DNA of 64,000 nucleotides from Aulosira sp. FACHB-615. Its GTDB lineage: Bacteria > Cyanobacteriota > Cyanobacteriia > Cyanobacteriales > Nostocaceae. The DNA lies in assembly GCF_014698045.1 (NCBI RefSeq), contig NZ_JACJSE010000034.1:1-64000 (forward strand). The letters are read 5' to 3'. Made by a program: the position numbers and the translations under genes. The notes under the pieces are model-generated. The model searched no databases. It saw only the letters and a list, made by a program, of their open reading frames with translations, and was not told where the DNA came from. Shown piece by piece: positions 53,202 to 62,582 of this stretch. Within the stretch, counting starts at the first letter, position 1; each line of letters opens with the position of its first letter.

Positions 53202-54377
53202 TCAACTCGAAATAATTTGCACTTTACTTGCTGCTGTTGTTGCTTTTTCTCTTGCTTGCTGCACATTCTCAGCCTTAGCTAAAGCAACACCCATACGGCG
53301 ATAAGGATGAGCCGAAGGTTTACCAAATAATTTTATATCGACATCTTTTTCGGCTAAAGCTTCAGCCACACCAATAAAGTTTATTGAGTCTGATTTTTCG
53401 GCAGCTAAAATTACTGCACTAGCTGAAGGGCCAAACTGTTCAATATGAGGAATAGGTAAGCCTAAAACCGCCCGCAAATGTAATTCAAATTCATTCAAAT
53501 TCTGAGAAATTAATGTCACCATACCTGTATCATGGGGTCGTGGTGAAAGTTCCGAAAAAATTACCTCATCTTTAGTGATAAAAAATTCCACCCCAAAAAT
53601 TCCGGCTCCACCTAAAGCGTCGGTGACTTTTTTAGCTATAGCTTGAGATTGTAAGATTTTATCTTCCGGTATACCTGCTGGTTGCCAAGACTCTTGATAG
53701 TCGCCTCTTTCTTGACGATGACCAATAGGTGAACAAAAGATTGTTGGCGCATTCCATTGCTTAATTGTCAGCAATGTAATCTCAATTTCAAAGTTAATAA
53801 ATTCCTCAACAATGACTTTTTGACTATCACCTCTAGAATTTGCGATCGCATAATTCCACGCCTTTTCCACCTCATCTTGATTCGCAACTACAGATTGACC
53901 TTTTCCAGAAGATGACATTACAGGTTTAACTACATTGGGAAAGCCAATTTCATCGGAGATTGCAATTAATTCTTCTAGAGTTATAGCATAACCATATTTA
54001 GCCGTTCTAATGCCTAACTCTTTGTGTGCCAATTCCCGAATTCTGTCGCGGTTCATTGTGTAGTTAGTCGCCGCCGCCGTCGGAATAACTGTAATCCCTC
54101 TTTGTTCAAATTCTAGTAACTTTTCAGTTCTAATTGCTTCAATTTCTGGTATTATCAAATCGGGCTGATGCTTTGTCACCACTGCTTCTAAATCATCAGC
54201 ACTCAGCATAGAAATTACTTCCGCACAATCAGCAACCTGCATCGCTGGCGCATTTGCATAGCGGTCAACAGCAATTACATAATTACCCAACCGTTGCGCC
54301 GCAATCACAAATTCCTTACCGAGTTCACCTGAACCCAACAGCATCAGTTTTTTCGGCAACTTAAGAGAATCACTCAT
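53202..54377 (-). CDS. purT: Formate-dependent GAR transformylase PurT
   Basis: The 391-residue ATP-grasp enzyme makes formylglycinamide ribonucleotide from formate, ATP and GAR in purine synthesis. It begins with KLMLLGSGELGKEFVIAAQR and contains NVVKPVMSSSGKGQSVV, GGAGIFGVEFFI, FSELSPRPHDTGMVTL and KPSAHPYRRMGVAL, all typical of PurT. ATG 54377 is used; the preceding TTG is not needed. Its neighbours are sensor kinases, so no purine operon is formed. Confidence 0.95.
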   Translation of the reverse strand: MSDSLKLPKKLMLLGSGELGKEFVIAAQRLGNYVIAVDRYANAPAMQVADCAEVISMLSADDLEAVVTKHQPDLIIPEIEAIRTEKLLEFEQRGITVIPTAAATNYTMNRDRIRELAHKELGIRTAKYGYAITLEELIAISDEIGFPNVVKPVMSSSGKGQSVVANQDEVEKAWNYAIANSRGDSQKVIVEEFINFEIEITLLTIKQWNAPTIFCSPIGHRQERGDYQESWQPAGIPEDKILQSQAIAKKVTDALGGAGIFGVEFFITKDEVIFSELSPRPHDTGMVTLISQNLNEFELHLRAVLGLPIPHIEQFGPSASAVILAAEKSDSINFIGVAEALAEKDVDIKLFGKPSAHPYRRMGVALAKAENVQQAREKATTAASKVQIISS

Positions 54378-54437
54378 CAATTTATCCAGAAAATTTTCAG
54401 TATCATCATCTTATAATTTTTTGGATTTTAATTATCA

Positions 54438-54926
54438 TTATTTTAAATGAGTGAACTTAGCCCCGCGCAACTTTAAATCTTGATACTGTAACTGAGTTAA
54501 ACCACTACCTTCACCCAACTGACATCCTTCTACTAAAGCCTCTGTCCAAATAGTTTCATTAAGGGTTGCGCCTGTTAGATCAGCGTTGCGTAAGTCAGCT
54601 TTAGTAAAATTAGCAAATAGGAGATCAGCATTAACTAAACTACTATTTTGTAGATTTGCATTAGTTAAGTTACCTCTAATAAAATTTACTTCCTCTAATA
54701 TCAAACTAGATAAATCAGCACCAACTAAATTAGGAAACTTTAGTTGTTGAGGATTTTGTAAAAATCGCATCATACAAACTATATTAGCTTCATTTAATTT
54801 AATTTCACTTAAAAAAGTATAACGACCTATTCCTAATGATTTGAGAGTTTGTAGGCGTTGTTGAGGATTTTTTTCTAAAAATTGAATTGCACTTTCTCGT
54901 AATTCCTGAGTTTGTAAATTAATCAT
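54438..54926 (-). CDS. Pentapeptide-repeat protein
   Basis: The 162-residue protein has a helical N terminus and, from about residue 72, A(D/N)LxN-type pentapeptide repeats (NLTNANLQNSSLVNADLLFA, NFTKADLRNADLTGATLNET) that form a right-handed beta helix. Such proteins are abundant in cyanobacteria and mostly of unknown function. It lies 25 bases after the sensor kinase gene on the same strand, and the two may share a transcript. Confidence 0.85.
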   Translation of the reverse strand: MINLQTQELRESAIQFLEKNPQQRLQTLKSLGIGRYTFLSEIKLNEANIVCMMRFLQNPQQLKFPNLVGADLSSLILEEVNFIRGNLTNANLQNSSLVNADLLFANFTKADLRNADLTGATLNETIWTEALVEGCQLGEGSGLTQLQYQDLKLRGAKFTHLK

Positions 54927-54951
54927 TATATCTAATATTAATAGCTGAAAA

Positions 54952-56172
54952 CTATCTTTTTATAGGTAGTATTATATCAATTGTCGTACCTTTATTAATC
55001 AGAGAAACACATTTAATCGAGCCACCATGTTGCTCTACAATAATTTGATGACAAATAGATAAACCTAAACCTGTGCCTCGCCCAACAGCTTTAGTAGTAA
55101 AGAAAGGTTTAAAAATGCTTTGGCAAATTTGTTCATTCATGCCACAACCATTATCAGTAACTGAGATAGTAACTTGATTTTCCTGGGATTGAAATGTCCG
55201 AATCCAAATAGTTGCTGCCTCATCGAGATTACTATCGGGGGTTACTTCTTTTTCAATTAAAGCATCAATAGCATTATTAATTAAATTCAGAAATACTTGA
55301 TTTAAAAGACGAGGATTACAATAAATTTGTGGTATTGTGCCGTAATCTTTAATGATTGAAATAGGTTTGCTATTACTTGCAAAGCGGTTAAGTCTGTGCT
55401 GTAAAATTACAAGTGTACTATCAATACCTTGATGAATATCAGCTTTTTTGTATTCCGATTCATTTAACCGCGAAAAACTAGAGAGTGATTCAACAATTTC
55501 ACTAATTCTAGTTGTGCCAGACTCCATTGAGTCTAAGAGTTTTGGCAAATCAAGATGGATAAAACTTATATCACTCTTAGCAAGAGCTTTAGCAATTTTG
55601 TCATCTGGGTTAGGATACACAGCAGCATAAGTATCTAGAAGATTGAGTAAGTCATTAGTATATTGGCGCAAATATTGTAAATTACCATAAATAAAACTGA
55701 TGGGGTTATTAATTTCATGGGCAACGCCAGCTACCATTTTTCCTAACGCCAACATAGTTTCGCGTTGAATTAATTGCATTTGCGATTGCTGAGTTTCTGT
55801 TAATTGAGATAGGGCTGATTCTGCATTATCTTTAGCTATGCGGTATTGTTCTTGTACTAAAAATAATCGTTGTAGTGTTTGATAGTAAGTATTCACACTA
55901 AACAGCACAAATAATGAACCAAAAAAGAACACCATGCCCGTTAGCAATGGTATCCAGTCAAACAGCTTGTTAATTGTTAAGTAAATACATAATAAATAAC
56001 CACCCAGAAAAAAGACCATGAGCGAAAACATAACTCGCCAATTGAGTTTATCTGATTCTGTCTTGAAAAATCTGAGAATTTTTCGCGTCTTGATAATGGA
56101 TAATCCCATTATTCCAGCACCAAGACTAATCAAGGTGACAATCAAAGACAGAATCATTGGAGAACTTAACAT
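54952..56172 (-). CDS. Membrane-bound sensor histidine kinase
   Basis: The 406-residue protein has three hydrophobic helices in the first 95 residues (MILSLIVTLISLGAGIMGLS, VMFSLMVFFLGGYLLCIYL, WIPLLTGMVFFFGSLFVLF), a coiled coil, then H-box ALGKMVAGVAHEINNPISFI, N-box FLNLINNAIDALIEK, DNGCGMNE and GRGTGLGLSIC. The kinase core is closely similar to that of the hybrid at 48554, suggesting duplication. No receiver is attached. Confidence 0.9.
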   Translation of the reverse strand: MLSSPMILSLIVTLISLGAGIMGLSIIKTRKILRFFKTESDKLNWRVMFSLMVFFLGGYLLCIYLTINKLFDWIPLLTGMVFFFGSLFVLFSVNTYYQTLQRLFLVQEQYRIAKDNAESALSQLTETQQSQMQLIQRETMLALGKMVAGVAHEINNPISFIYGNLQYLRQYTNDLLNLLDTYAAVYPNPDDKIAKALAKSDISFIHLDLPKLLDSMESGTTRISEIVESLSSFSRLNESEYKKADIHQGIDSTLVILQHRLNRFASNSKPISIIKDYGTIPQIYCNPRLLNQVFLNLINNAIDALIEKEVTPDSNLDEAATIWIRTFQSQENQVTISVTDNGCGMNEQICQSIFKPFFTTKAVGRGTGLGLSICHQIIVEQHGGSIKCVSLINKGTTIDIILPIKR

Positions 56173-56548
56173 AGTATTCAGCCAAAATTAACGGCAACAG
56201 AACCTATACCATCGCTAAACACATAGGGAAATATTCATTTTGATTCGACTGTATCAAAGCAATTCAAGTAATATCATGTCCGTTTGATTACTTACTAAAA
56301 CCTCTAAACCCCACCCCGCCAAAGCTACGCTTTGTCTCCCGTCCCTATTGAGGGGGAGAATTTGGGGGTGGGGTGTAATGATTCCAGGAATTATAAATAA
56401 TTAAACGAACTTGATTTGACTGGAATGGCAGATACGCTATTAAATAGCAGAATCATAATCTAATCATAGAAATGCCCTCACCAAAGGGCAAGGGCTGACA
56501 GACTCTACCAGGATAAATCAGAAAAACTTCAAGAAAGCTTCATTAATT
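56173..56548. other. Intergenic region with G/C-rich inverted repeat
   Basis: The spacer holds an inverted repeat at 56306-56376 and otherwise AT-rich DNA. It lies between the 5' end of the sensor kinase gene and the 3' end of the ABC-F gene. I see no gene. Confidence 0.5.
56306..56376. repeat. Foldback dispersed repeat
   Basis: AACCCCACCCCG near 56307 is complementary to GGGGGTGGGGTGT (56364-56376), and an inner CAAAGCTACGCTTTG palindrome lies at 56320-56334. This structure is common between cyanobacterial genes and may be a MITE or a structured terminator. Confidence 0.55.
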
Positions 56549-58477
56549 TTAAGATTCGATTTCGGCTAATTCTAACCAGCGTTCTGTAGCGGTATCAATT
56601 GCTTGTTTGAGATTTTCTACTTGTTCGTAAAGTTTCTGGACTTGGCTATAGTTCCCTGGCGCAACTTTATTCATAGCTGCTTCGGCTTCGGATTTTTCGG
56701 CTTCTAGTTGAGAAATTTTAGCTTCTAATTGTTCAAATTCGCGTTTCTCCCAATTGGATAACCGACGGCGTTTTTTGGTTTCGCTATCTTTAGTTTGAGT
56801 GGCTGTTTGTGCTGTGGAATTTTTGGATTTTTCTTGAGTTTTAGCTGCTTCTTGTTGTGCTGCTTCTTCGGCTTTTTTATAATCGAGATAAACTGAATAA
56901 TTCCCCGGATATTGCCGGATATTTCCACCTTCTTCTAAGGCAAAGATTGTGTCTACTGTACGGTCTAAAAAGTAGCGATCGTGCGAAACTACAATTACAC
57001 TCCCAGAAAAGTCTTCTAAATAGTCTTCTAAGACTGCCAATGTCTGAACATCTAAATCATTGGTAGGTTCGTCTAAGATTAAAACATTGGGCGCACTTAT
57101 TAATATACGCAATAAAAATAAGCGGCGTTTTTCGCCACCAGAAAGTTTATGAATTGGTGCATACTGTTGGTTTCCAGGAAAGAGAAACCTTTCTAACATT
57201 TGGGATGCAGTAATTTTTGTGCCATCGGCAATTTGCACAAATTCGCCTTCTTCTTTGATATAGTCAATCACGCGCTGATTTTCATTCAAAGCTGTGAGCA
57301 ATTCTTCGGAGTGTTGGTCAAAATAACCAATGTGAATTGTCGAACCAATCTCTACATTACCAGAATCTGGCTGTATACGTCCGGTAATCATATTCATTAA
57401 AGTAGACTTACCTGCGCCGTTACCGCCAATAATACCAATGCGGTCTTCGGGGCTGAATTCGTAAGTAAAATCTTTAATGAGAGTTCTATCGTTATAAGCT
57501 TTAGAAATATTCTGGATGTCAATAACTTTTTTGCCAATGCGACGGCTAACTGTGGAAATATCTACTTTACCTAAACCTTGTTTAAATTCAGTTTCGCGCA
57601 TAGCATGGACACGCTGAATTCTGGCTTTTTGTTTGGTACTTCTAGCTTTGGGGCCACGCTTTAACCATTCTAATTCTCGCCGCAATACTCCTTGATGTTT
57701 GCGTTGAGTGCTGGCGGCTGATTCTTCGGCTAGGGCTTTCTTTTCGAGATAATATGAATAGTTACCTGTGTAAGTGTAAATGTCGCCTCTATCGATTTCG
57801 ATGATGCGATTGGTGACTTTATCTAAGAAGTAGCGATCGTGTGTGATTAAGAATAATGCACCGCGAAAGCGATTTAAATAACTTTGTAACCATTCTACAG
57901 ATAGTGCATCTAGATGGTTGGTTGGCTCATCCATCAGTAAAACATCGGGTTCTGCAAGCAAGGCTGTGGCTAAGGCTATACGTTTACGATATCCCCCTGA
58001 TAATGTGGCGATGGGTGCATCAAAATCGGCAATTCCTAATTTTGTCAGAATTATTTTCGCGTTAGTTTCTAATTCCCATGCGCCTGTTGCGTCCATTCTT
58101 TGCATAACAACAGAAAGACGAGACATTAACTGACTATCTTCGGGATAATGGGCGAGTTTATCTGATAGTTCTTCATACTCGCGTACCAATATCATTTGTT
58201 CGCCACTGTCAGCAAAAACTTGTTCTAAAACTGTGCGACTTTCGTCTAAATCTGGTTGTTGGGGTAAGTAGATGATTTTTGCACCGGAGTTGGTGATAAT
58301 TTGCCCACTATCAACTGTTTCTAGTCCGGCAATCATTTTTAATAGTGTTGATTTACCAGAACCATTAGTACCAATTAAGCCAACTTTATCATTAGCATCA
58401 ATGCTAAAGTTTGCGTCTTTTAATATTTCTTTGATACCAAAATCTTTTTTAACAGATTGGAGCGTAATAATACTCAT
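56549..58477 (-). CDS. ABC-F family ATPase (Uup-like)
   Basis: The 642-residue soluble protein has two ABC ATPase domains, with Walker A GTNGSGKST and GGNGAGKST, signatures LSGGYRKR and LSGGEKRR and Walker B LLMDEPTNHLD and LILDEPTNDLD. They are joined by a basic inter-domain linker (KRGPKARSTKQKARIQR). A C-terminal coiled coil (ISQLEAEKSEAEAAMNKVAP) identifies the Uup type. ABC-F proteins act on ribosomes or DNA structures rather than as transporters. It is monocistronic by position. Confidence 0.92.
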   Translation of the reverse strand: MSIITLQSVKKDFGIKEILKDANFSIDANDKVGLIGTNGSGKSTLLKMIAGLETVDSGQIITNSGAKIIYLPQQPDLDESRTVLEQVFADSGEQMILVREYEELSDKLAHYPEDSQLMSRLSVVMQRMDATGAWELETNAKIILTKLGIADFDAPIATLSGGYRKRIALATALLAEPDVLLMDEPTNHLDALSVEWLQSYLNRFRGALFLITHDRYFLDKVTNRIIEIDRGDIYTYTGNYSYYLEKKALAEESAASTQRKHQGVLRRELEWLKRGPKARSTKQKARIQRVHAMRETEFKQGLGKVDISTVSRRIGKKVIDIQNISKAYNDRTLIKDFTYEFSPEDRIGIIGGNGAGKSTLMNMITGRIQPDSGNVEIGSTIHIGYFDQHSEELLTALNENQRVIDYIKEEGEFVQIADGTKITASQMLERFLFPGNQQYAPIHKLSGGEKRRLFLLRILISAPNVLILDEPTNDLDVQTLAVLEDYLEDFSGSVIVVSHDRYFLDRTVDTIFALEEGGNIRQYPGNYSVYLDYKKAEEAAQQEAAKTQEKSKNSTAQTATQTKDSETKKRRRLSNWEKREFEQLEAKISQLEAEKSEAEAAMNKVAPGNYSQVQKLYEQVENLKQAIDTATERWLELAEIES

Positions 58478-58548
58478 AATATAGATTTGTTATTTGCGAT
58501 CGCCAGTCAGTAGGCAAGGTTCTTACCTTACCTACATTGTCCCAAATT

Positions 58549-58977
58549 TTAGGCAAATAAATCGAGGGGTAGATGTCCATACATTTCGTTGATTCCTCTT
58601 TCATCATAAGATTGGCAAGATACTAATACACCGCGATGATGTCCAGCGTAGGAATCAAGGTAGCACAGACCATTTTTGCCGTTTAATTTGATATAGACTG
58701 GCCCTTCGGTGGTGGGTAAATCGGTCGGGACTCCATAACCTAAAGCCCGTGAGTAAGTTTTCATCGCCAGTAGGGCTTCGGCGGCGGTGTCAGCACAAAT
58801 TCCTAATATTTGATAGTCAGAAAGTTTGGTAATTAAGATTAAAGACTGACGCACCAAGGCTTTTTCGGCATTATCAAGGACTGGGGCAATATCTAAACAG
58901 TTGAATTTGTTGAGGAATTTTCGAGCATCAGCAACAGTCAGGGGGAGTTGGTTGGAGTTTGGCATAGATTTAATCAT
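58549..58977 (-). CDS. DUF1824 family protein
   Basis: The 142-residue protein matches the cyanobacterial DUF1824 family: LTVADARKFLNKFNCLDIAP, LVRQSLILITKLSDYQILGI, and a C-terminal block with VYIKLNGKNGLCYLDSYAGHHRGVLVS containing SCQSYDE. The function is unknown. ATG 58965 is an alternative start. Confidence 0.8.
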   Translation of the reverse strand: MIKSMPNSNQLPLTVADARKFLNKFNCLDIAPVLDNAEKALVRQSLILITKLSDYQILGICADTAAEALLAMKTYSRALGYGVPTDLPTTEGPVYIKLNGKNGLCYLDSYAGHHRGVLVSCQSYDERGINEMYGHLPLDLFA

Positions 58978-59174
58978 GGTTTTCGAGAATTTGCCTTTTG
59001 TGTGAGGTGAACAGAATCAATTTTAGATTGGGGATTTTGATCTTATCTTCAGCTACAAAGGGAAACAATTTGAGTGGGTAAGTTTCCTGGTATAAAGCCA
59101 AAAAATCTACAATCTGTAATCTAAAAGTGGCACTGTGAAATATATGGCAGCCCTATTGGATATCTGAACAAAAA

Positions 59175-59230
59175 AGACAAGGGAAGGTAGACAAGGCAGA
59201 GATGTTTGTAAATCATTGATGATTGGATAT
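59175..59230 (+). repeat. Dispersed repeat copy
   Basis: AGACAAGGGAAGGTAGACAA is followed by GGCAGAGATGTTTGTAAATC and ATTGATGATTGG, related to the copies at 12151-12210 and 18690-18737. It lies next to the 3' end of the prohibitin-like gene. Confidence 0.5.
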
Positions 59231-59248
59231 TTGGTTAATTTACCTAAA

Positions 59249-60097
59249 TTATGGTTGATTAGGAACATTCCCCAGGTTGAAAATAAAGGGTACACTGCTT
59301 TGAGATTTATCACCCATAACCAAAACTTTTGGCATTTGTGCGCCACCTGTTTTCCATGCTTCAATTGCTTCTTTTTGCAAAACTAACTGTCCACCTTGAG
59401 CTTTGAGTGTCTCGGCTAAAAGTCTTTGTGCTTCGGCTTTACCTTTAGCGCGATTAATTTCTGCCTGGGCTTCTTGTTCTGCTTCTCTGGCTATATAAAC
59501 GGCTCTTTGGGCGCGTTGTTCGGCAATTTGTTTTTCTTCTACGGCTCTGGCAAATTCGGGCGAGAAAGTCAAGTCAACTACACTAGTATCTAGCACAATT
59601 ATTCCGTATTTGTCTAAGCGATCGCCTAACGCATTATCAAAGTCTTCTTTTAGTTCACTCCGTTTAGTAATAGCCTCTTCTACTGTTCTTTTGGCTGCTG
59701 CAATTTTAAATGCTTCTTGGGTTTGGGGAGCAATGATTTTTGATACTATATTTTCTAAACTTCCTTGTTTTCTTCTCACTTCTACTACCTGTGAAGGATC
59801 AAGACGGAAGTTAATGGCGAATCGTGCCGATAAATTTTGTAAATCTTTGGTGGAACTTTCGGCTGGAACTTCAAATTTCTGCACTGTTAAATCATACACA
59901 TCGATCACGGAAATCAAAGGCGGTTTCAAATGAATCCCCTCCAATAAAGCACCATCTCTAGCTTTACCCAAAATACTAATCACGCCTGCTTGCCCTGGAT
60001 TGATAATGATAAAGGCATTCAGCCCAATAATCACCAGTATTCCTAACAAAATTCCTAAAGTTGTAGTTTGCCAATTGCCAAATTGTTGATTTCTCAA
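59249..60097 (-). CDS. Prohibitin/SPFH-family protein
   Basis: The 282-residue protein has one N-terminal membrane helix (LGILLGILVIIGLNAFIII), an SPFH/prohibitin domain (GQAGVISILGKARDGALLEG, LSARFAINFRLDPSQVVEV, YGIIVLDTSVVDLTFSPEFA) and a long Ala/Glu-rich coiled coil. It probably forms ring-like membrane scaffolds that regulate proteases, as prohibitins do. The start is TTG at 60097, because AAGGAG lies 8 bases upstream and no ATG is near; the frame is open to 60127. Confidence 0.88.
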   Translation of the reverse strand: MRNQQFGNWQTTTLGILLGILVIIGLNAFIIINPGQAGVISILGKARDGALLEGIHLKPPLISVIDVYDLTVQKFEVPAESSTKDLQNLSARFAINFRLDPSQVVEVRRKQGSLENIVSKIIAPQTQEAFKIAAAKRTVEEAITKRSELKEDFDNALGDRLDKYGIIVLDTSVVDLTFSPEFARAVEEKQIAEQRAQRAVYIAREAEQEAQAEINRAKGKAEAQRLLAETLKAQGGQLVLQKEAIEAWKTGGAQMPKVLVMGDKSQSSVPFIFNLGNVPNQP

Positions 60098-60237
60098 GGT
60101 TGTATCTCCTTTTGGATTTTCCCGCAACTCCAGTATGATTGTGAGACTTTATTTGCCTGTTAAGGCTGGCTAAATTCTACAAAAGTCAGATACTTCCTCT
60201 CCGTGTTATCATCAAATGCACACAATTTTAAACGACT

Positions 60238-62046
60238 GTGGCTATAGCATTTAATTCTCGTCAGATATTAAACCAGCGTAGACATTCAGTGCATCCCCTC
60301 CATCGCCTGCTTGACTACGGACACCAGTATCGTAAACAAATCTGGTTGGCAATTGGTTGTTCTGTTCTGAACAAACTGTTTGATTTAGCGCCACCGGGGT
60401 TAATTGGCGTAGCGGTGGATGTAGTAGTCAAACAGCAGGATTCTATCATTGCCCAGTTGGGTGTCAAAGATGTCTTTGGACAATTTTTAATTATTTCCCT
60501 ACTCACGGTTGTCATCTGGATACTAGAGTCAGTTTTTGAGTACGCTTACGCCAAACTTTGGCGCAATTTGGCGCAAAATATTCAGCATAACCTGAGACTG
60601 GATGCTTATAACCATCTACAAGATTTGGAATTAGCTTATTTTGAAGAACGCAGTACTGGTGGTTTGATGTCCATCCTTAGTGATGATATCAACCAACTAG
60701 AGCGTTTTTTAGATGTGGGAGCTAATGACATTATCCAGGTAGCCACGACAGTAGTCATTATTGGTGGAGCTTTCTTTATCTTGGCTCCTAGTGTAGCGTG
60801 GATGGCGATGTCGCCGATGCCCTTTATTCTTTGGGGTTCCTTTGCTTTTCAACGCCTGCTTGCACCGCGTTACGCTGATGTGCGCGAAAAGGTAGGTTAT
60901 TTAAATGGGCGACTAGTAAATAATTTAAGTGGGATTACTACTATTAAAAGTTTTACCGCCGAAGATTATGAAAGCTATCGTTTAGCCCAAGACAGTGAAG
61001 CTTACAAAAAAAGTAACTCGAAAGCAATTAAACTCTCGGCTGCATTTGTTCCCCTGATTCGGATGCTGATTTTAGTTGGTTTCACCGCATTACTATTATA
61101 TGGTGGAATGGCTGCGGTTGCAGGACAAATGACTGTTGGCACTTACAGCGTGTTGGTGTTTTTAATTCAACGGTTGTTGTGGCCTTTAACTAGGTTAGGT
61201 GATACCTTTGACCAATATCAACGGGCGATGGCTTCAACTAACCGCGTGATGAATTTATTAGATACACCAATTGCAATTCATCCCGGAAATGTAGCCTTAC
61301 CTGTGGAGAATGTGCGCGGCGAAGTACAGTTTAAAAATGTGACTTTTGCCTATAAAGATAGATTATCGGTAATTACTGATTTATCTTTGCTGATTCCGGC
61401 TGGTAAAACCATCGCCATTGTTGGTTCAACAGGTTCCGGTAAAAGTACTTTGGTGAAGCTGTTACTGCGGTTTTATGAGGTGGAAAATGGCAGTATTACG
61501 GTAGATGGAGTGGATATTCAAGATTTAGGTTTGCGTGATTTACGCCGTTGTATTGGCTTAGTTAGCCAAGATGTGTTTCTTTTTCATGGTACGGTAGCGG
61601 AGAATATTGCTTACGGCACGTTTGATGCGACTACCGAAGAAATCATCCAAGCGGCGAAGGTGGCAGAAGCCCATGAATTTATTCAAAATCTACCCCAAGG
61701 TTATGAGACAATTGTCGGGGAACGGGGACAAAAGTTATCTGGTGGACAACGCCAAAGAATTGCGATCGCTCGTGCAGTGTTAAAGAATCCCCCAATTTTG
61801 ATTTTAGATGAGGCGACATCAGCTGTAGATAATGAAACCGAAGCCGCTATCCAGCGATCGCTAGAAAAGATTACAGTAGATAGAACCACAATTGCGATCG
61901 CTCATCGTCTTTCCACAATTCGTAATGCCGACTGTATTTATGTCATGGAATATGGACAATTAGTCGAGTCGGGAACCCATGAAGAGTTGTTGGAGAAAAA
62001 TGGAGTTTACGCTAGTTTGTGGCGTGTGCAGAGTGGTTTAAGATAA
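60238..62046 (+). CDS. ABC transporter, fused permease and ATPase
   Basis: The 602-residue half-transporter has a six-helix exporter domain (about 30-330) and a nucleotide-binding domain with Walker A GSTGSGKST, Q-loop GLVSQDVFLF, signature LSGGQRQR and Walker B ILILDEATSAVD. It works as a dimer and exports lipids, peptides or drugs; the substrate cannot be told. The start is GTG at 60238, with no strong ribosome binding site. It diverges from the prohibitin-like gene. Confidence 0.92.
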   Translation: MAIAFNSRQILNQRRHSVHPLHRLLDYGHQYRKQIWLAIGCSVLNKLFDLAPPGLIGVAVDVVVKQQDSIIAQLGVKDVFGQFLIISLLTVVIWILESVFEYAYAKLWRNLAQNIQHNLRLDAYNHLQDLELAYFEERSTGGLMSILSDDINQLERFLDVGANDIIQVATTVVIIGGAFFILAPSVAWMAMSPMPFILWGSFAFQRLLAPRYADVREKVGYLNGRLVNNLSGITTIKSFTAEDYESYRLAQDSEAYKKSNSKAIKLSAAFVPLIRMLILVGFTALLLYGGMAAVAGQMTVGTYSVLVFLIQRLLWPLTRLGDTFDQYQRAMASTNRVMNLLDTPIAIHPGNVALPVENVRGEVQFKNVTFAYKDRLSVITDLSLLIPAGKTIAIVGSTGSGKSTLVKLLLRFYEVENGSITVDGVDIQDLGLRDLRRCIGLVSQDVFLFHGTVAENIAYGTFDATTEEIIQAAKVAEAHEFIQNLPQGYETIVGERGQKLSGGQRQRIAIARAVLKNPPILILDEATSAVDNETEAAIQRSLEKITVDRTTIAIAHRLSTIRNADCIYVMEYGQLVESGTHEELLEKNGVYASLWRVQSGLR

Positions 62047-62077
62047 GTTTCGCGCAGAGGCGCAAAGGCGCAAAGAA

Positions 62078-62506
62078 ATGATGTTTGGTAGTACCCAGTC
62101 GGAGACAGGTGATAGTAAGTGGCGTAGTCAGTTGGATAGGTTTGTGAAGGCAAATCAACAAGAATTGGCGGCGTTATCTTGGGCATTATGGTTACAAAAT
62201 GGTGATAGCCAGGGTACTATCGGCATCGATTTGCAGCCAACTCCGCACTTTGTTTATTGTCCCCAAGAAGCGATAGAGAAATTAAATGAGAATGTGGAAA
62301 ATCGGCTGCAAGAAATTATCGGAATTATTACCCATCATCAGCCAGAGGTGGAAGTATTGATGATAGGTATTGGCAAGGGAGAAGTTAAGTTAATTCAGTT
62401 TGCACCAGAACCAACACCGCCTGAATGTTTTGCACAAGTTGGTAAAGATGTAGATGGGTTGTTGGATTTATTAGAACAGCGAATGAGTGGTGAGATTGTT
62501 GTTTAA
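62078..62506 (+). CDS. Conserved cyanobacterial protein, CcmS-like
   Basis: The 142-residue soluble protein contains LDRFVKANQQELAALSWALW, GTIGIDLQPTPHFVYCPQEA and VEVLMIGIGKGEVKLIQFAP. From memory this resembles the family annotated as CcmS, a chaperone for beta-carboxysome shell assembly. The match is by recollection only, and no carboxysome gene is nearby. It follows the ABC transporter by 31 bases, a gap holding a GCGCAGAGGCGCAAAGGCGC repeat, so cotranscription is likely. Confidence 0.6.
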   Translation: MMFGSTQSETGDSKWRSQLDRFVKANQQELAALSWALWLQNGDSQGTIGIDLQPTPHFVYCPQEAIEKLNENVENRLQEIIGIITHHQPEVEVLMIGIGKGEVKLIQFAPEPTPPECFAQVGKDVDGLLDLLEQRMSGEIVV

Positions 62507-62537
62507 CGCAGAGGAATGTTGAGGAAAACGCAACGTT

Positions 62538-62568
62538 ACGCAGAGAAAGATATCAATTTTCTCTGCGT
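62538..62568. terminator. Bidirectional hairpin terminator
   Basis: ACGCAGAGAAA (62538-62548) and TTTCTCTGCGT (62558-62568) form a perfect 11-bp stem, followed by AGCTTTTTAA. It lies between the convergent CcmS-like and repeat-protein genes. Confidence 0.75.
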
Positions 62569-62582
62569 AGCTTTTTAATTTA

